A stretch of 64,000 nt of DNA, from the NCBI RefSeq assembly GCF_001570765.1, contig NZ_BCSH01000001.1:1-64000 (forward strand), in the 5' to 3' direction. Made by a program: the position numbers and the translations under genes. This document shows positions 54,001 to 63,581 of the stretch, in pieces (the stretch's first letter is position 1; each line of letters starts with the position of its first letter). Source of the DNA: Nocardiopsis listeri NBRC 13360. Lineage in GTDB: Bacteria > Actinomycetota > Actinomycetes > Streptosporangiales > Streptosporangiaceae. The notes beneath the pieces were generated by a model. That model saw only the letters and a list, made by a program, of their open reading frames with translations. It made no database searches and had not been told where the DNA came from.

Positions 54001-55850
54001 ACCGCACCCGCGTCGTCGACCTCCCCCACGACGCCGGGCGGGACTCCGTGTCCGCGCTCCTCGACACCGCCCGGAACGGGGCGGGCGACCTCGCCGGCGT
54101 CCTGCTGACCACCGCCCTGGACACCGCGCCCGACGAGGTCCGGCCCCCCTCCACCGCCCCCGCCCACAAGGACGCCCTCCTCACCCTCCAGGCCATGCTC
54201 GACACGGGGATCGACGCCCCGCTGTGGTGCCTGACCAGTGGCGCGGTCGACAGCGGAACCGGCGTGAGTGATCCCGCCGCCGCGTTGCTGTGGGGCCTGG
54301 GCCGTGTCGCGGCCCAGGAGCACACCGACCACTGGGGAGGTCTGGTCGACCTTCCAGACCCGGGTGACCCGGAGAGCGGAACCACCCTGGCCGCGATCCT
54401 GACCGGCCGGACGGCGACGGGCGAGGACCAACTCGCGGTTCGCGGCCCCGAGGTACTGGCGCGACGACTGGCCAGAGCGCCGCTCGGAGAGGACGGGGTC
54501 CGGGACTGGAAGCCCTCGGGCACGGTCCTGGTCACCGGCGGCACCGGAGGGCTCGGAGCGCACACCGCGCGCCGGCTCGCCGAACTGGGGGCCGAACACC
54601 TCCTTCTGCTCAGCCGCCGCGGACCCCATGCCCCCGGGGCCGAGGAACTGATGGCCGACCTCCGCGCCACCGGGGCCCGGGTCACCCTCGTGGCCTGCGA
54701 CGTCGGGGATCGCGCCGAACTCGGCCGAGCCCTCGCGGGTGTTCCCGAGGAACTCCCGCTCACGGCCGTGTTCCACACCGCCGCCGAGCTGGACGACGGC
54801 GCCGTGGCCGACCTCGACCCGGTCGGCGTCGCCCGGGTCCTGCGGGCCAAGGCGGACGGAGCCGTGCATCTGCACGCGCTCACCAGTGACCTGGACCTTT
54901 CGGCGTTCGTGTTGTTCTCGTCGGTGGGCGCCGTCTTCGGTGTGACCGGCCAGGGCAACTACGCGCCCGGCAACGTCTTCTGTGAATCCTTCGCCCACTA
55001 CCGTCGATCCCTGGGGCTACCGGCCACGTCGATCGCGTGGGGGGCCTGGGAGGGCGCCGGAATGGCCGGTCGCGAGGCGGTGGCCGGGCTGCTGCGCCGA
55101 CACGGGCTGCCCACCATGAAACCGGAACCGGCGCTGGACGGGTTGCGGCGAGCCCTGGACCACGACCAGACCGCGTTGGCCGTCGCCGACGTCGACTGGC
55201 CGCGCTTCCGGGTGGCCTTCACCGCCAACCGGCCCAGCCCCCTGATCGGCGACCTCCACCCGGCCGGGGACACGGGGACCGCCGCGTCCACCACCCCGCC
55301 CCCGGAGGGAACGCCGTCCACTACCGCGACGGAGCCGCCGGGAGCGGCACTGCGGGCCCGGCTCTCCGGAGCGGGGCGCGGTGAACGGGTCCACGCGCTC
55401 ACCGAGCACGTGTGCGAACACGTGGCGGCCATCCTCGGATACCGGTCCGGGGACGAGGTCCCGTCCGACCGGGGCCTGAAGGACCTCGGAATGGACTCGG
55501 TCACGGCCGTGGAGCTGCGCAACCGGCTCTCCGCGCTCACCGGGGTCCGCCTGCCCTCCGCGGTCGCCTTCGACCACCCCACCTGCGATGCGCTTGCCCG
55601 ACACGTCGAGGAACGCGTGTTCGGCAGCGCGGAACAGATCGTCCTGGAACGTCTCGACGGCCTCACCGCCGCCCTCGACGAGTACGAGGGCGAACGGGGA
55701 AGCCTGGTCGCCGAGCGACTCCGAGCCCTGTTGGGCCGACTGGACCCGGGGACGTCGAACCGGCCGGAGCCTGGATACGAGGGCTCCGACCTGGCCACGG
55801 CCTCGAAGGAAGAACTTTTCGCGCTCATCGACGAGACCCTGGGCGACTGA
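51042..55850 (+). CDS. Type I PKS: module 2 KS-AT-KR-ACP
   Basis: The product is 1602 residues. Start TTG 51042 follows GAGGAG and lies 13 bases after the previous stop; an ATG at 50982 would overlap the preceding gene. The N-terminal docking coiled coil (residues 1-30, SSESERLVAALRSAMKENS) is followed by KS (32-455, Cys202 in DTACSSS), AT (555-880, Ser652 in GHSQGE, YASH at 752-755: methylmalonyl), a KR with its structural subdomain (core 1160-1340; GGTGGLG, LDD, Tyr1307; B-type), ACP (Ser1486 in GMDSVTAVEL) and a C-terminal docking region (1530-1602). This module extends by a methylmalonyl unit and reduces only to the hydroxyl, which supplies the nucleophile for lactonisation. Confidence 0.93.
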   Translation: MSSESERLVAALRSAMKENSRLRAELESDSEPEPIAIVGTGCRLPGGVDTPERLWEMVSEGREAVGPLPDDRGWDLTGLLAHGENGPLVDMDRGSFLRDVFDFDPAFFGISPREAEAMEPQQRLLLELAWETLERAGIAPTSLAGSETGVYVGLVQQEYGPPVHRPTADGVTLTGVSSSVASGRISYCLGLTGPALTVDTACSSSLVSMLLAVRALREGECSLALAGGATVMSTPATLTEFTRLRGVAPDGRCKAFGRDADGAAFSEGAGMVVLERLSDARSNGHRVLAVVRGGAVNQDGASNGLTAPNGPSQTRVIGRALVDAGLTPADVDLVEAHGTGTTLGDPIEAQALIDAYGRGRSKDHPLWLGSLKSNIGHPQAAAGVAGVVKTVEALRRGIMPPTLHADEPSTYVDWDEGVRLLQEPRPWVDTGRPRRAAVSSFGMSGTNAHLILEQAPDAGPRDVPARPVSVAGAAAWPLSARTPEALTAQASRLREHVQERPDLLPSDVGHALATTRSALEHRAVVVGRDRDELLTALTSLETGTPGATVATGRARPDRRPVLVFPGQGGQWEGMAVELLDASAEFARHVDACERALEPHVGWRLTDVLRGVRGAPALDRVDVVQPALWAVMVSLARLWMAHGLVPAAVVGHSQGEVAAAHIAGALGLDDAAKVVSLRSRAVLELAGTGAMASVASPAKAVLDRLGPWTGRVHVATVNSPSSTVIAGEPDAVAQVVQGCEDEGVRARMIAVDYASHTPFVDVLRDRIQGELSGIVASRPEIPLYSTLTGELLDGRPLDAAHWFQGLREPVRFAEATEALISAGHDVFVEVGPHPVLTPAVQETAEAVGADDAVALGTLRRDEGGPVRFLTALGQAHGHGVDLDWAPLFDVDATPVDLPTYAFQRQRYWRPGPETQTAGCSPEDVVGIVDGGPAGDWTYREEWVTVPAPATVSANPPATATDRGTWLLVGSRNGPAIQGCVAALEADGHRTRVVDLPHDAGRDSVSALLDTARNGAGDLAGVLLTTALDTAPDEVRPPSTAPAHKDALLTLQAMLDTGIDAPLWCLTSGAVDSGTGVSDPAAALLWGLGRVAAQEHTDHWGGLVDLPDPGDPESGTTLAAILTGRTATGEDQLAVRGPEVLARRLARAPLGEDGVRDWKPSGTVLVTGGTGGLGAHTARRLAELGAEHLLLLSRRGPHAPGAEELMADLRATGARVTLVACDVGDRAELGRALAGVPEELPLTAVFHTAAELDDGAVADLDPVGVARVLRAKADGAVHLHALTSDLDLSAFVLFSSVGAVFGVTGQGNYAPGNVFCESFAHYRRSLGLPATSIAWGAWEGAGMAGREAVAGLLRRHGLPTMKPEPALDGLRRALDHDQTALAVADVDWPRFRVAFTANRPSPLIGDLHPAGDTGTAASTTPPPEGTPSTTATEPPGAALRARLSGAGRGERVHALTEHVCEHVAAILGYRSGDEVPSDRGLKDLGMDSVTAVELRNRLSALTGVRLPSAVAFDHPTCDALARHVEERVFGSAEQIVLERLDGLTAALDEYEGERGSLVAERLRALLGRLDPGTSNRPEPGYEGSDLATASKEELFALIDETLGD

Positions 55851-55940
55851 GCCCGGCGGCGACCGATGACCAAGGACCGAACGACCACAGCCAAGACCTC
55901 GGCACCGCGGTGCCGCGAAGTGAAGCGGTGAGGCACGCCC

Positions 55941-58900
55941 ATGACCGACGACGCACAGGTTCTCGACTACCTCAAACGGGTCACCACCGATCTGCGACGC
56001 ACCCGCGCCGAGCTCACGCGGCTGCGTGAACGCGACAGCGAGCCCATCGCGATCGTGGGCATGGGATGTCGTCTGCCCGGAGGGGTGAACGGCCCGGAAG
56101 AGCTCTGGGACCTGCTGGCCCAGGGGGCCGACGCGATCGGAGACCTGCCCGAGGACCGGGGATGGGACGTCGAGGACATGCGGGGCCGCCCGGGCATGTC
56201 CGCGGGTGGCGGGTTCCTCGACGACGTGGCCGGGTTCGACGCCGGTTTCTTCGGGATCTCCCCGCGCGAGGCCGAGGCGATGGATCCCCAACAGCGGCTC
56301 ATGCTGGAGGTCACCTGGGAGTCCCTCGAACGCGCCGGGATCGACCCCGCCGCCCTGGCCGAGACGCCCACCGGGGTCTTCACCGGGATCAGCACCACCG
56401 ACTACGCCCGCACCACCACCTCCGGCAGGGTACCCATGCCCGAAGGGGCCGAGGGCTACCTGATGACCGGCGTCGCCGCCAGCGTGGCCTCGGGAAGGAT
56501 CGCCTACACCCTGGGGTTGAGGGGCCCCGCGCTGACCGTCGACACCGCGTGCTCCTCCTCCCTGACGGCCGTCCAACTCGCCGTGCGGTCCCTGCGCCAG
56601 GGCGAGTGTTCACTGGCGTTGGCGGGCGGCGCCACCGTGATGTCGAGTCCCTCGCTCTTCGCGGAGTCCGCCAAACAGGGGGTGCTCTCCGAGGACGGTC
56701 GCTGCAAGGCCTTCGGTGCCGGGGCGGACGGCACCGGGTTCGGTGAGGGCGCCGCGGCCCTGGTCCTGGAACGGCTCTCCGACGCCGAACGCAACGGCCA
56801 CCGCGTCCTGGCGGTCGTTCGGGGCGGCGCGGTCAACCAGGACGGAGCCTCCAGCGGACTGACCGCTCCCAACGGTCCCGCGCAGACCCGGGCGCTCCGG
56901 GCGGCGCTGACCGACGCCGGACTGACCCCCGACGACATCGACGCCGTGGAGGCGCACGGGACCGGCACCGAACTCGGTGACCCGATCGAGGCCGACGCCC
57001 TCCTGGACGTGTTCGGCGATAGGTCGGGCGGGGACCCCCTCTGGCTGGGGTCGGTCAAGTCCAACCTGGGCCACACCCAGGCGGCCGCCGGCGCCGTCGG
57101 GATCATCAAGATGGTGCTGGCCCTGGGACACGAACGACTTCCCAGGACCCTGCACGCCGATCGCCCCTCGACCCTGGTGGACTGGGAATCGGGCGGTGTG
57201 CGGCCGTTGTCCCGGCCTCGGGACTGGCCGCGCGGCGAACGACCGCGCCGCGCGGGTGTGTCCTCCTTCGGCATCAGCGGGACCAACGTCCACTTGGTGC
57301 TGGAGGAGGCCCCCGAACCCGCCACCGAGGCCGCACAGGTTCCGGAAACCGCCGGACCACTGGTCGAAGGGCGCACCGCCTGGCTGCTGTCCGCCCGCGA
57401 CCGGGCCGCGCTCACGGACCAGGCCGACCGTCTCGCCGACCGGCTGACCGACGACCCCGGCGGTGTCCCGTCCGCCGGTGACGTCGCCCGTTCCCTGGCC
57501 ACCACCCGTGGCCGTTTCGCCCGGCGGGCGGCCGTTGTCGGCGCCGACCCCGAGGTCCTCACCGACCGGTTGCGGGCCTTGGCGAAGGCCGAGGACGCCG
57601 AAGGTCTGGTCACCGGTGAGGTCCACCGGTCCGGACGCTCCGAGAAGCCGGTCTTCGTCTTCCCCGGCCAAGGCGGTCAGTGGGCGGGCATGGCCAAGGG
57701 CCTCATGGCCGACTCCCCGGTCTTCGCCGAGTCCGTGGCCGAGTGCGAACGGGCCCTGGCCCCCTTCGTGGACTGGTCGCTGTCGGCGGTCCTGCGAGAG
57801 GAACCCCACGCCCCGCCCTTCATAGGACAGGACGCCCCGGCGGACGTCGTGCAACCGGCCCTGTGGGCGGTCCTGGTATCCCTGGCCCGGCTGTGGCGCG
57901 CCGCGGGGGTCGAACCCTCCGCCGTGGTCGGTCAATCCCAAGGAGAGGTGGCGGCCGCCTGCGTGGCCGGGATCCTCTCCCTGGAGGACGGGGCGCGCGT
58001 GGTGGTCACCCGCAGCCGTGTGCTGGCCAAGGTCGCGGGGGAGGGCGGCATCGCCGTGGTCGGACTCGGCGCGGCCGAGGTCGCCGCTCTGATCGAAGGC
58101 CAAGGGGACCGGATCGTCCTCGCGGGCGCCAACGGCCCGGAGACCTGCACGGTCGCCGGCGCCGCCGAGGTCGTCGACGTGTTCGTGGCGGCCCGCGAGA
58201 GGGACGGGACCTTCGTGCGAAGGATCCCGGTCGACTACACCTCGCACTGCTTCCTCATGGACCGGGTCGAGGAGGAGTTCCGGGCCGGTCTGGTCGGCCT
58301 GCGCCCTCGTCCGGGCACCGTGCCGTTCCACTCCACCGTGGCCCCCTCGCCCATCTGGCGCCCGGGGGACGAGCCGCCGACGGAGCCCGTGGACGGGACC
58401 ACGCTTAACGCCGACCACTGGTACCGGAACCTGCGCCACGGAGTGCTCCTCGAACCGGTGATCCGCCGCCTGGCCACCGCCGGGCACGCGTTCGTCGAGG
58501 TCGGAGCGCACCCGGTGTTGTCGATGCCGTTGCGGCGGACCCTGGAGGCCGCCGGCGTGGCCGACCGCCCCGTGGTGCACACCCTGCGCCGGGACGAGGA
58601 CACCGGCGACCGCTTCCTCACCGCGCTGGCGGAGGCGCACTGCCAAGGAATCACCGTCGACTGGGTACGGGTCCTGGGCGCCGGCGCGAACGACGTCGAG
58701 CTGCCGACCTACCCCTTCCAACGACGCCGGTACTGGCTGGAGGAGCCCGCGCTCGCCGGCGACCCCTCATCGGTCGGCCTCGCCCCCGCCGACCACCCGC
58801 TGATCGGTGCCTGGACACCGATCGGTGCGACCGGACAGACCCTCTTCACCGGCCGACTCGACACCGCGCGGGCGCCCTGGCTGACCGAACACGCGGTGTC

Positions 58901-61900
58901 CGGTCGGGTGATCCTGCCCGGAACCGCCGCGTTGGAGCTGCTCCTGAACGTGGGCCGGGTCTGCGACCGTCCCGAGATCGCCGAGCTGACGCTCAGCGCA
59001 CCCCTGGAGATCGACCCCGACGGTCCCGGGACGCCCTTCCAGGTCATCGTGGAGGCCCCCGACCTGCGCGGGGCACGCGACTTCCGGCTGCTCTCGTCCT
59101 CCTCCGACGGAGAACACTGGACCGAGCACGCCCAGGGACGGCTGGTCCCGGCCGCCCGAACCCCCGCGCCGGCCCCCGTGCCGTTCGCACCGGACACCAC
59201 CGAACTCGCGATGGCCGACACCTACGCCCTGTTCGAGGCCCGCGGCATCGAGTATGGCCCCGCCTTCCAGGGCCTGCGCGCGGTCCGCGCCGACGGAACC
59301 CGCACCTGGGCCGAGGCCGGACCGGACACCCTGCCCGCCGACGCCGATGCGATGACCGGCCCGCACCCGGTCCTGCTCGACGCCGGACTCCAGTCCCTGC
59401 TCCTGCGTGAGAGGGACACCGACGAGGCGCCCCGACTACTGATGCCCTTCGGCTGGAGCGGGGTACGACTCCATCGGTCCGACACCCCCGAACGGGTCCG
59501 GGTGCAGCTCACCCGGACCGGTGACGACACCTACGAGGTCCTGGTCACCGACCCCGAGGGCGCGCCGGTCCTGAGTATCGCCGCCCTCTCCGTTCGGGAG
59601 GCCGCACCGATGACCGGAGCGGACCGGGACGCGCTCTTCCACCAGGAGTGGGAGGAACTCACCGAACCGGGCCAGGGCGCCGTGCCCGACCCGACGACCT
59701 GGGCCGCGGTGGGCACCGTGCCCGGGATCGATCGTCGTCCCCAGGAGGGCGACGAAGCGCCCACCGTGATCGTGCTCGCGCCCCAAGGCCCCGCGGGCGC
59801 CGACCCCGAACAGGCCCTGGAACGGTTGTCCTCCGTACTGGGCCCGATCCGCGACCGGGTGGAGGCCGAGCGTTACGCCGACACCCGTTTCGTGGTGCTC
59901 ACCCGGGGAGCCGTGAGCCTGCCGGGGGACACCGACCTGCCCGTCGACCCGTCCGCCGCGTCGCTGTGGGGACTCATCGCCTCCGCAGAGACCGAGAACC
60001 CCGGCCGTTTCCTGCTGTTGGACGCCGACCACGTCGAACCCGAACTGGTCGCCGCCGCGCTGCGCACGGAGGAACCACGGGTGGCCGCCAGGGACGGGCG
60101 GTTGCACGCCCCGCGCCTGGCGCGCACCCGCTCCGCGACCGACGACGGCACCCTCCCGCCCGCACGCGGCTCGGGCTGGCGCCTGGACACCGACGGTCAC
60201 GGCATCCTCGACGGGCTCGCCTACGTGCCCGTGGCCCAACGCGCGCTCGCACCCCATGAGGTGCGCGTCGCCGTCCGCGCCGCGGGACTGAACTTCCGCG
60301 ACGTCCTGATGACCGTGGGCATGTACCCCGAACCGGGCGACATCGGCAACGAGGGCTCCGGTGTGGTGCTGGAGGTCGGTGAGGCCACCGAAGGTCTGAA
60401 GCCCGGCGACCGGGTGATGGGGCTCTTCCCCGGCGCCTTCGGCCCGGTCGCGGTGGCCGACCACCGGTACCTGGCCAAGGTCCCCCAGGGGTGGGACCAC
60501 GCGGAGGCGGCCGCCGTGCCCGCCGTGTACCTGACCGCCTACCTCGCCCTGGTGGAGGAAGCCGACCTGCGCGCCGGTGAGACCGTGCTCATCCACTCCG
60601 CCGCGGGTGGGGTGGGTCAGGCGGCTCTCGGCCTGGCCCGGCACCTCGGTGCCCGCGTGCTCGCCACGGCAAGCCCCGAGAAATGGGACCTGCTCCGAGG
60701 GGCCGGGCTGGGCGAGGACGAGATCGCGCACTCGCGCGAACTCGGATTCGAGGAGCACTTCCGCGCGAGCGCCGGCACCGTGGACGTGGTCCTCAACTCC
60801 CTCACCGGGGACGCGATCAACGCGTCCCTGCGGCTGCTCGGCGAGGGCGGCAGGTTCATGGAACTGGGCCGTAACGAGCTGCTCGGAACGGGCGAGGTCC
60901 CCGAAGGCGTCACCTACCGGGCCTTCAATGTCCTGGAATCGGGGCCGGAACCGATCCGGCGAGCCTTCGCCGCGCTCCTGCCGCTCCTGGCGGACGGCAC
61001 CCTGCCCCGCGGCCCCCTCAACCGGTACCCGATCGAGGAGGCGCCCGAGGCGTTCCAGATCATGCAGCGCGGCCACAACGTCGGCAAGGCCGTACTGGAA
61101 CTGTCCACCCGCTTCCGCCCCGGTGGAACGGTCCTGATCACCGGGGCCACCGGCCGCCTGGGCAGCCTGGTCGCCCGCCACCTGGTCGTCCGGCACGGCG
61201 TGGAGGACCTCCTCCTCATCGGCCGCCAGGGACCCCGCGCCCCCGGCGCGACCGAACTCGTCGCCGAACTCACCGAGCTCGGTGCCCGCGTCCGAATCGA
61301 GGCGTGCGACGTCACCGACGCCGACCGTCTGCGGGACCTCCTCACCGAGGTTCCGGTCTCGGCGGTCGTGCACTCGGCCGGCCTGATCGACGACTCCACC
61401 TTCACCGGCCTGACCACCGCACGCCTGGACAAGGTGATGGCTCCCAAGGCCGTCGGCGCGTGGAACCTGCACCGTCTCACCGCCCACCTCGACCTGGACG
61501 CGTTCGTCCTGTTCTCCTCGGCGGCGGGGGTCTTCGGTAGCGCAGGTCAGGCCGCCTACTCGGCCGCCAACGCCTACCTGGACGCACTCGCCCGGCACCG
61601 GCGGGAACGGGGACTGCCGGCCCAGTCGCTGGCCTGGGGGCGCTGGCTGGTGGAGACCCGCGAGTTCGCCGAGATGGACGACGTGTCCGCGAACCGGATG
61701 GCCCGCACCTGGGGCGTGGAGGGGATCGGCGACGACGAGGGGTGCGCGCTGCTGGACGCGGCCATGGCCGCCGGCCGCGCCGAACTCGTGCCCTCACCGA
61801 TCGACCTGGTGGGCCTGCGCACCCGAGCGGTCACCCAAGGGTCCGTGCCGGCGCTGATGCGCGGGCTGGTGCGTGCCCCCGAACGCGCGGCCGATGCCAC

Positions 61901-62999
61901 CGACCGGGTGATCTCCGTGCCGTCCGGGGCCGAGCGCAGGGAGCTGATCACCCGGCTGGTCCGTGAACGCGCGGCCGAGATCCTCGGCTACGCGGAGTAC
62001 GGCGCCCACCAGGAGTTCCCCGAGTCCGGGTTCGACTCGCTGACCGCCGTGGAACTGCGCAACCACCTCCAGGCGCTCACCGATCTGCGCCTGCCCGCCA
62101 CCCTGGTGTTCCAGCACTCCACCCCGGTGGCCCTGGCCGAGCACCTCGACCGGGAGATGGGCGGACCCGCCCCGGGCACGGGTACGGGTACGACCGGGGG
62201 GACCTCCGACAGCCTGGTCGGTCTCTTCCTGGACGCCTGCGTCGCGAACCGCCCCAAGGAGGCCGTCGACCTGGCCCTGGCCGCCTCGCGCACACGCGCG
62301 GTCTTCACCGGGGCCTCACCCTCCTCCACCACCACCCTGGCCACGGGACCCGAGGAACCCGTCCTGATCTGCCACCCGTCCCTGGTCATGACCTCCGGCC
62401 CGCACGAGTTCGCCCGGTTCGCCGGCCGGTGGCAGGGCCGCCGTGGAGTCCACGTGCTCTCCGCTCCGGGATACCTGGAGGGCGAGGAACTTCCCGCGGA
62501 CCTGGACACCTTCGTGCGCTCCCAGGCCGACCAGGCGCTGGCCGTGGCCGACGGCCGCCCGTTCGTCCTGATCGGTCGTTCCTCGGGTGGTTGGACGGCA
62601 CACGCCGTCGCCGAGGAACTCGCCGCCAGGGGGACCCCGCCCGCGAAGGCCGTCCTGCTCGACACGGTGGTGCCCGGCGACGACGAACTCCTGCCCATGG
62701 TCACGGAGTTCGTCACCGAGCGCGCCAACGAGTTCGAGCTGATGGACACCGCCCGACTGACCGCGATGGGCGCCTACCTCGACCTGTTCGCCTCGTGGCG
62801 GCCCTCCTCGTGGCGGGGCCCGACGGTACAGGTGCGACCGATCGAAGCGGTGGTCACCGCCGGTGGCGCCAAGCTCGGTCTGGACTGGAGTTGGCCCACC
62901 GCGCACGACCGGTTCGAGGTGCCGGGGGACCACTTCACCATGATGGAGGAGCACGCCCCCCGGACCGCCGAGGCGGTGGACCGGAGCATTTTCGGGTGA
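55941..62999 (+). CDS. Type I PKS: module 3 KS-AT-DH-ER-KR-ACP with thioesterase
   Basis: The product is 2352 residues. Docking coiled coil (1-32), KS (34-455; Cys204), AT (570-890) with the unusual GQSQGE (Gln665, Ser666) and YTSH at 766-769, DH (945-1230; His984 in [10 protein letters not shown], Asp1147), ER (1410-1715; AAAGGVG; Tyr1462 present), B-type KR (1727-1900; IDD, Tyr1873), ACP (Ser2033) and TE (2130-2352; Ser2214 in GRSSGG, Asp2241, His2331). Module 3 should fully reduce the beta-carbon. The TE should release an acid or close the delta-lactone with the hydroxyl set in module 2. AT specificity cannot be read from the canonical codes: methylmalonyl, ethylmalonyl or another alkylmalonyl is possible. 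The 90-base gap before the gene has a 16-bp palindrome at 55900-55915. Confidence 0.93.
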   Translation: MTDDAQVLDYLKRVTTDLRRTRAELTRLRERDSEPIAIVGMGCRLPGGVNGPEELWDLLAQGADAIGDLPEDRGWDVEDMRGRPGMSAGGGFLDDVAGFDAGFFGISPREAEAMDPQQRLMLEVTWESLERAGIDPAALAETPTGVFTGISTTDYARTTTSGRVPMPEGAEGYLMTGVAASVASGRIAYTLGLRGPALTVDTACSSSLTAVQLAVRSLRQGECSLALAGGATVMSSPSLFAESAKQGVLSEDGRCKAFGAGADGTGFGEGAAALVLERLSDAERNGHRVLAVVRGGAVNQDGASSGLTAPNGPAQTRALRAALTDAGLTPDDIDAVEAHGTGTELGDPIEADALLDVFGDRSGGDPLWLGSVKSNLGHTQAAAGAVGIIKMVLALGHERLPRTLHADRPSTLVDWESGGVRPLSRPRDWPRGERPRRAGVSSFGISGTNVHLVLEEAPEPATEAAQVPETAGPLVEGRTAWLLSARDRAALTDQADRLADRLTDDPGGVPSAGDVARSLATTRGRFARRAAVVGADPEVLTDRLRALAKAEDAEGLVTGEVHRSGRSEKPVFVFPGQGGQWAGMAKGLMADSPVFAESVAECERALAPFVDWSLSAVLREEPHAPPFIGQDAPADVVQPALWAVLVSLARLWRAAGVEPSAVVGQSQGEVAAACVAGILSLEDGARVVVTRSRVLAKVAGEGGIAVVGLGAAEVAALIEGQGDRIVLAGANGPETCTVAGAAEVVDVFVAARERDGTFVRRIPVDYTSHCFLMDRVEEEFRAGLVGLRPRPGTVPFHSTVAPSPIWRPGDEPPTEPVDGTTLNADHWYRNLRHGVLLEPVIRRLATAGHAFVEVGAHPVLSMPLRRTLEAAGVADRPVVHTLRRDEDTGDRFLTALAEAHCQGITVDWVRVLGAGANDVELPTYPFQRRRYWLEEPALAGDPSSVGLAPADHPLIGAWTPIGATGQTLFTGRLDTARAPWLTEHAVSGRVILPGTAALELLLNVGRVCDRPEIAELTLSAPLEIDPDGPGTPFQVIVEAPDLRGARDFRLLSSSSDGEHWTEHAQGRLVPAARTPAPAPVPFAPDTTELAMADTYALFEARGIEYGPAFQGLRAVRADGTRTWAEAGPDTLPADADAMTGPHPVLLDAGLQSLLLRERDTDEAPRLLMPFGWSGVRLHRSDTPERVRVQLTRTGDDTYEVLVTDPEGAPVLSIAALSVREAAPMTGADRDALFHQEWEELTEPGQGAVPDPTTWAAVGTVPGIDRRPQEGDEAPTVIVLAPQGPAGADPEQALERLSSVLGPIRDRVEAERYADTRFVVLTRGAVSLPGDTDLPVDPSAASLWGLIASAETENPGRFLLLDADHVEPELVAAALRTEEPRVAARDGRLHAPRLARTRSATDDGTLPPARGSGWRLDTDGHGILDGLAYVPVAQRALAPHEVRVAVRAAGLNFRDVLMTVGMYPEPGDIGNEGSGVVLEVGEATEGLKPGDRVMGLFPGAFGPVAVADHRYLAKVPQGWDHAEAAAVPAVYLTAYLALVEEADLRAGETVLIHSAAGGVGQAALGLARHLGARVLATASPEKWDLLRGAGLGEDEIAHSRELGFEEHFRASAGTVDVVLNSLTGDAINASLRLLGEGGRFMELGRNELLGTGEVPEGVTYRAFNVLESGPEPIRRAFAALLPLLADGTLPRGPLNRYPIEEAPEAFQIMQRGHNVGKAVLELSTRFRPGGTVLITGATGRLGSLVARHLVVRHGVEDLLLIGRQGPRAPGATELVAELTELGARVRIEACDVTDADRLRDLLTEVPVSAVVHSAGLIDDSTFTGLTTARLDKVMAPKAVGAWNLHRLTAHLDLDAFVLFSSAAGVFGSAGQAAYSAANAYLDALARHRRERGLPAQSLAWGRWLVETREFAEMDDVSANRMARTWGVEGIGDDEGCALLDAAMAAGRAELVPSPIDLVGLRTRAVTQGSVPALMRGLVRAPERAADATDRVISVPSGAERRELITRLVRERAAEILGYAEYGAHQEFPESGFDSLTAVELRNHLQALTDLRLPATLVFQHSTPVALAEHLDREMGGPAPGTGTGTTGGTSDSLVGLFLDACVANRPKEAVDLALAASRTRAVFTGASPSSTTTLATGPEEPVLICHPSLVMTSGPHEFARFAGRWQGRRGVHVLSAPGYLEGEELPADLDTFVRSQADQALAVADGRPFVLIGRSSGGWTAHAVAEELAARGTPPAKAVLLDTVVPGDDELLPMVTEFVTERANEFELMDTARLTAMGAYLDLFASWRPSSWRGPTVQVRPIEAVVTAGGAKLGLDWSWPTAHDRFEVPGDHFTMMEEHAPRTAEAVDRSIFG

Positions 63000-63014
63000 C
63001 CCTCCCGTCGGCGT

Positions 63015-63038
63015 GGTCGCGGTGGACCCACCGCGACC
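63015..63038 (+). terminator. Terminator of the PKS operon
   Basis: GGTCGCGGTGG (63015-63025) and its complement at 63028-63038 lie 16 bases after the PKS stop codon. Confidence 0.6.
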
Positions 63039-63065
63039 GCGCCGCGGTTCTGTATACCTGTGTTC

Positions 63066-63368
63066 ATGGACCTTCTTCGGCACGGGCACGAGATCAGCGT
63101 CACTGATGCGACGCGAAGAGGAGTCGCCGGAATCGTCCATGACGCGGAGCAGGGGACGGAGCTCATCGTGACCAGGCGTCGCGAGCCCGTCGCCGCCGTG
63201 GTCGCCTATGAGCGGTTGACCGAGCTCGAACAGGCCGAGGCCGACCTCAGGGATCTGGCGTTGGTCCTCACCCGCGCCGCGACCGACAGCGGGCGGCGCA
63301 CTTCCCTGGACGACGTGCTGGCGGCCTTCGGGTACAGCCGAGCCACTCTCGAACTGCCGGAGGACTGA
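63066..63368 (+). CDS. Phd/YefM-type antitoxin
   Basis: This 100-residue protein has the prevent-host-death fold at the N-terminus: EISVTDATRRGVAGIVHDAEQ, ELIVTRRREPVAAVVAYERLTEL, then a helical C-terminal tail. ATG 63066 lies 7 bases after a TATACC box, so the transcript may be leaderless; GTG 63060 is an alternative. The stop codon overlaps the next ORF start by one base (TGATG), the usual coupling of an antitoxin to its toxin. The downstream ORF, however, is only 59 codons. Confidence 0.82.
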   Translation: MDLLRHGHEISVTDATRRGVAGIVHDAEQGTELIVTRRREPVAAVVAYERLTELEQAEADLRDLALVLTRAATDSGRRTSLDDVLAAFGYSRATLELPED

Positions 63369-63547
63369 TGGTCGAGAGCCTCTTCACCGATGCCGCCATC
63401 GATGAACTGCGGAGTCTCGGTCGTGTCCCCACTGAGCGGCGGCGGAACAATCCGTCTCGTCGGGGCGTTGGCGAGTGTGGTGCGCCCGGGACCCCGACCC
63501 GGCAGCCGCCCGCACCCCGCACCGACCCGGCCGGCCACGCCCGGTAA
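63368..63547 (+). CDS. Short ORF in the toxin position, perhaps a truncated RelE-like toxin
   Basis: A 59-residue ORF starts at ATG 63368, overlapping the antitoxin stop by one base. Its beginning, MVESLFTDAAIDELRSLG, resembles the first strand and helix of RelE/ParE-like toxins. The remainder is Arg/Pro-rich without the rest of the fold. It may be a decayed or frameshifted remnant of a toxin. It is short, and the identification is weak. Confidence 0.35.
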   Translation: MVESLFTDAAIDELRSLGRVPTERRRNNPSRRGVGECGAPGTPTRQPPAPRTDPAGHAR

Positions 63548-63581
63548 AACCGGTTGCGGGCCCTTCTAACCTTGAGTACTG

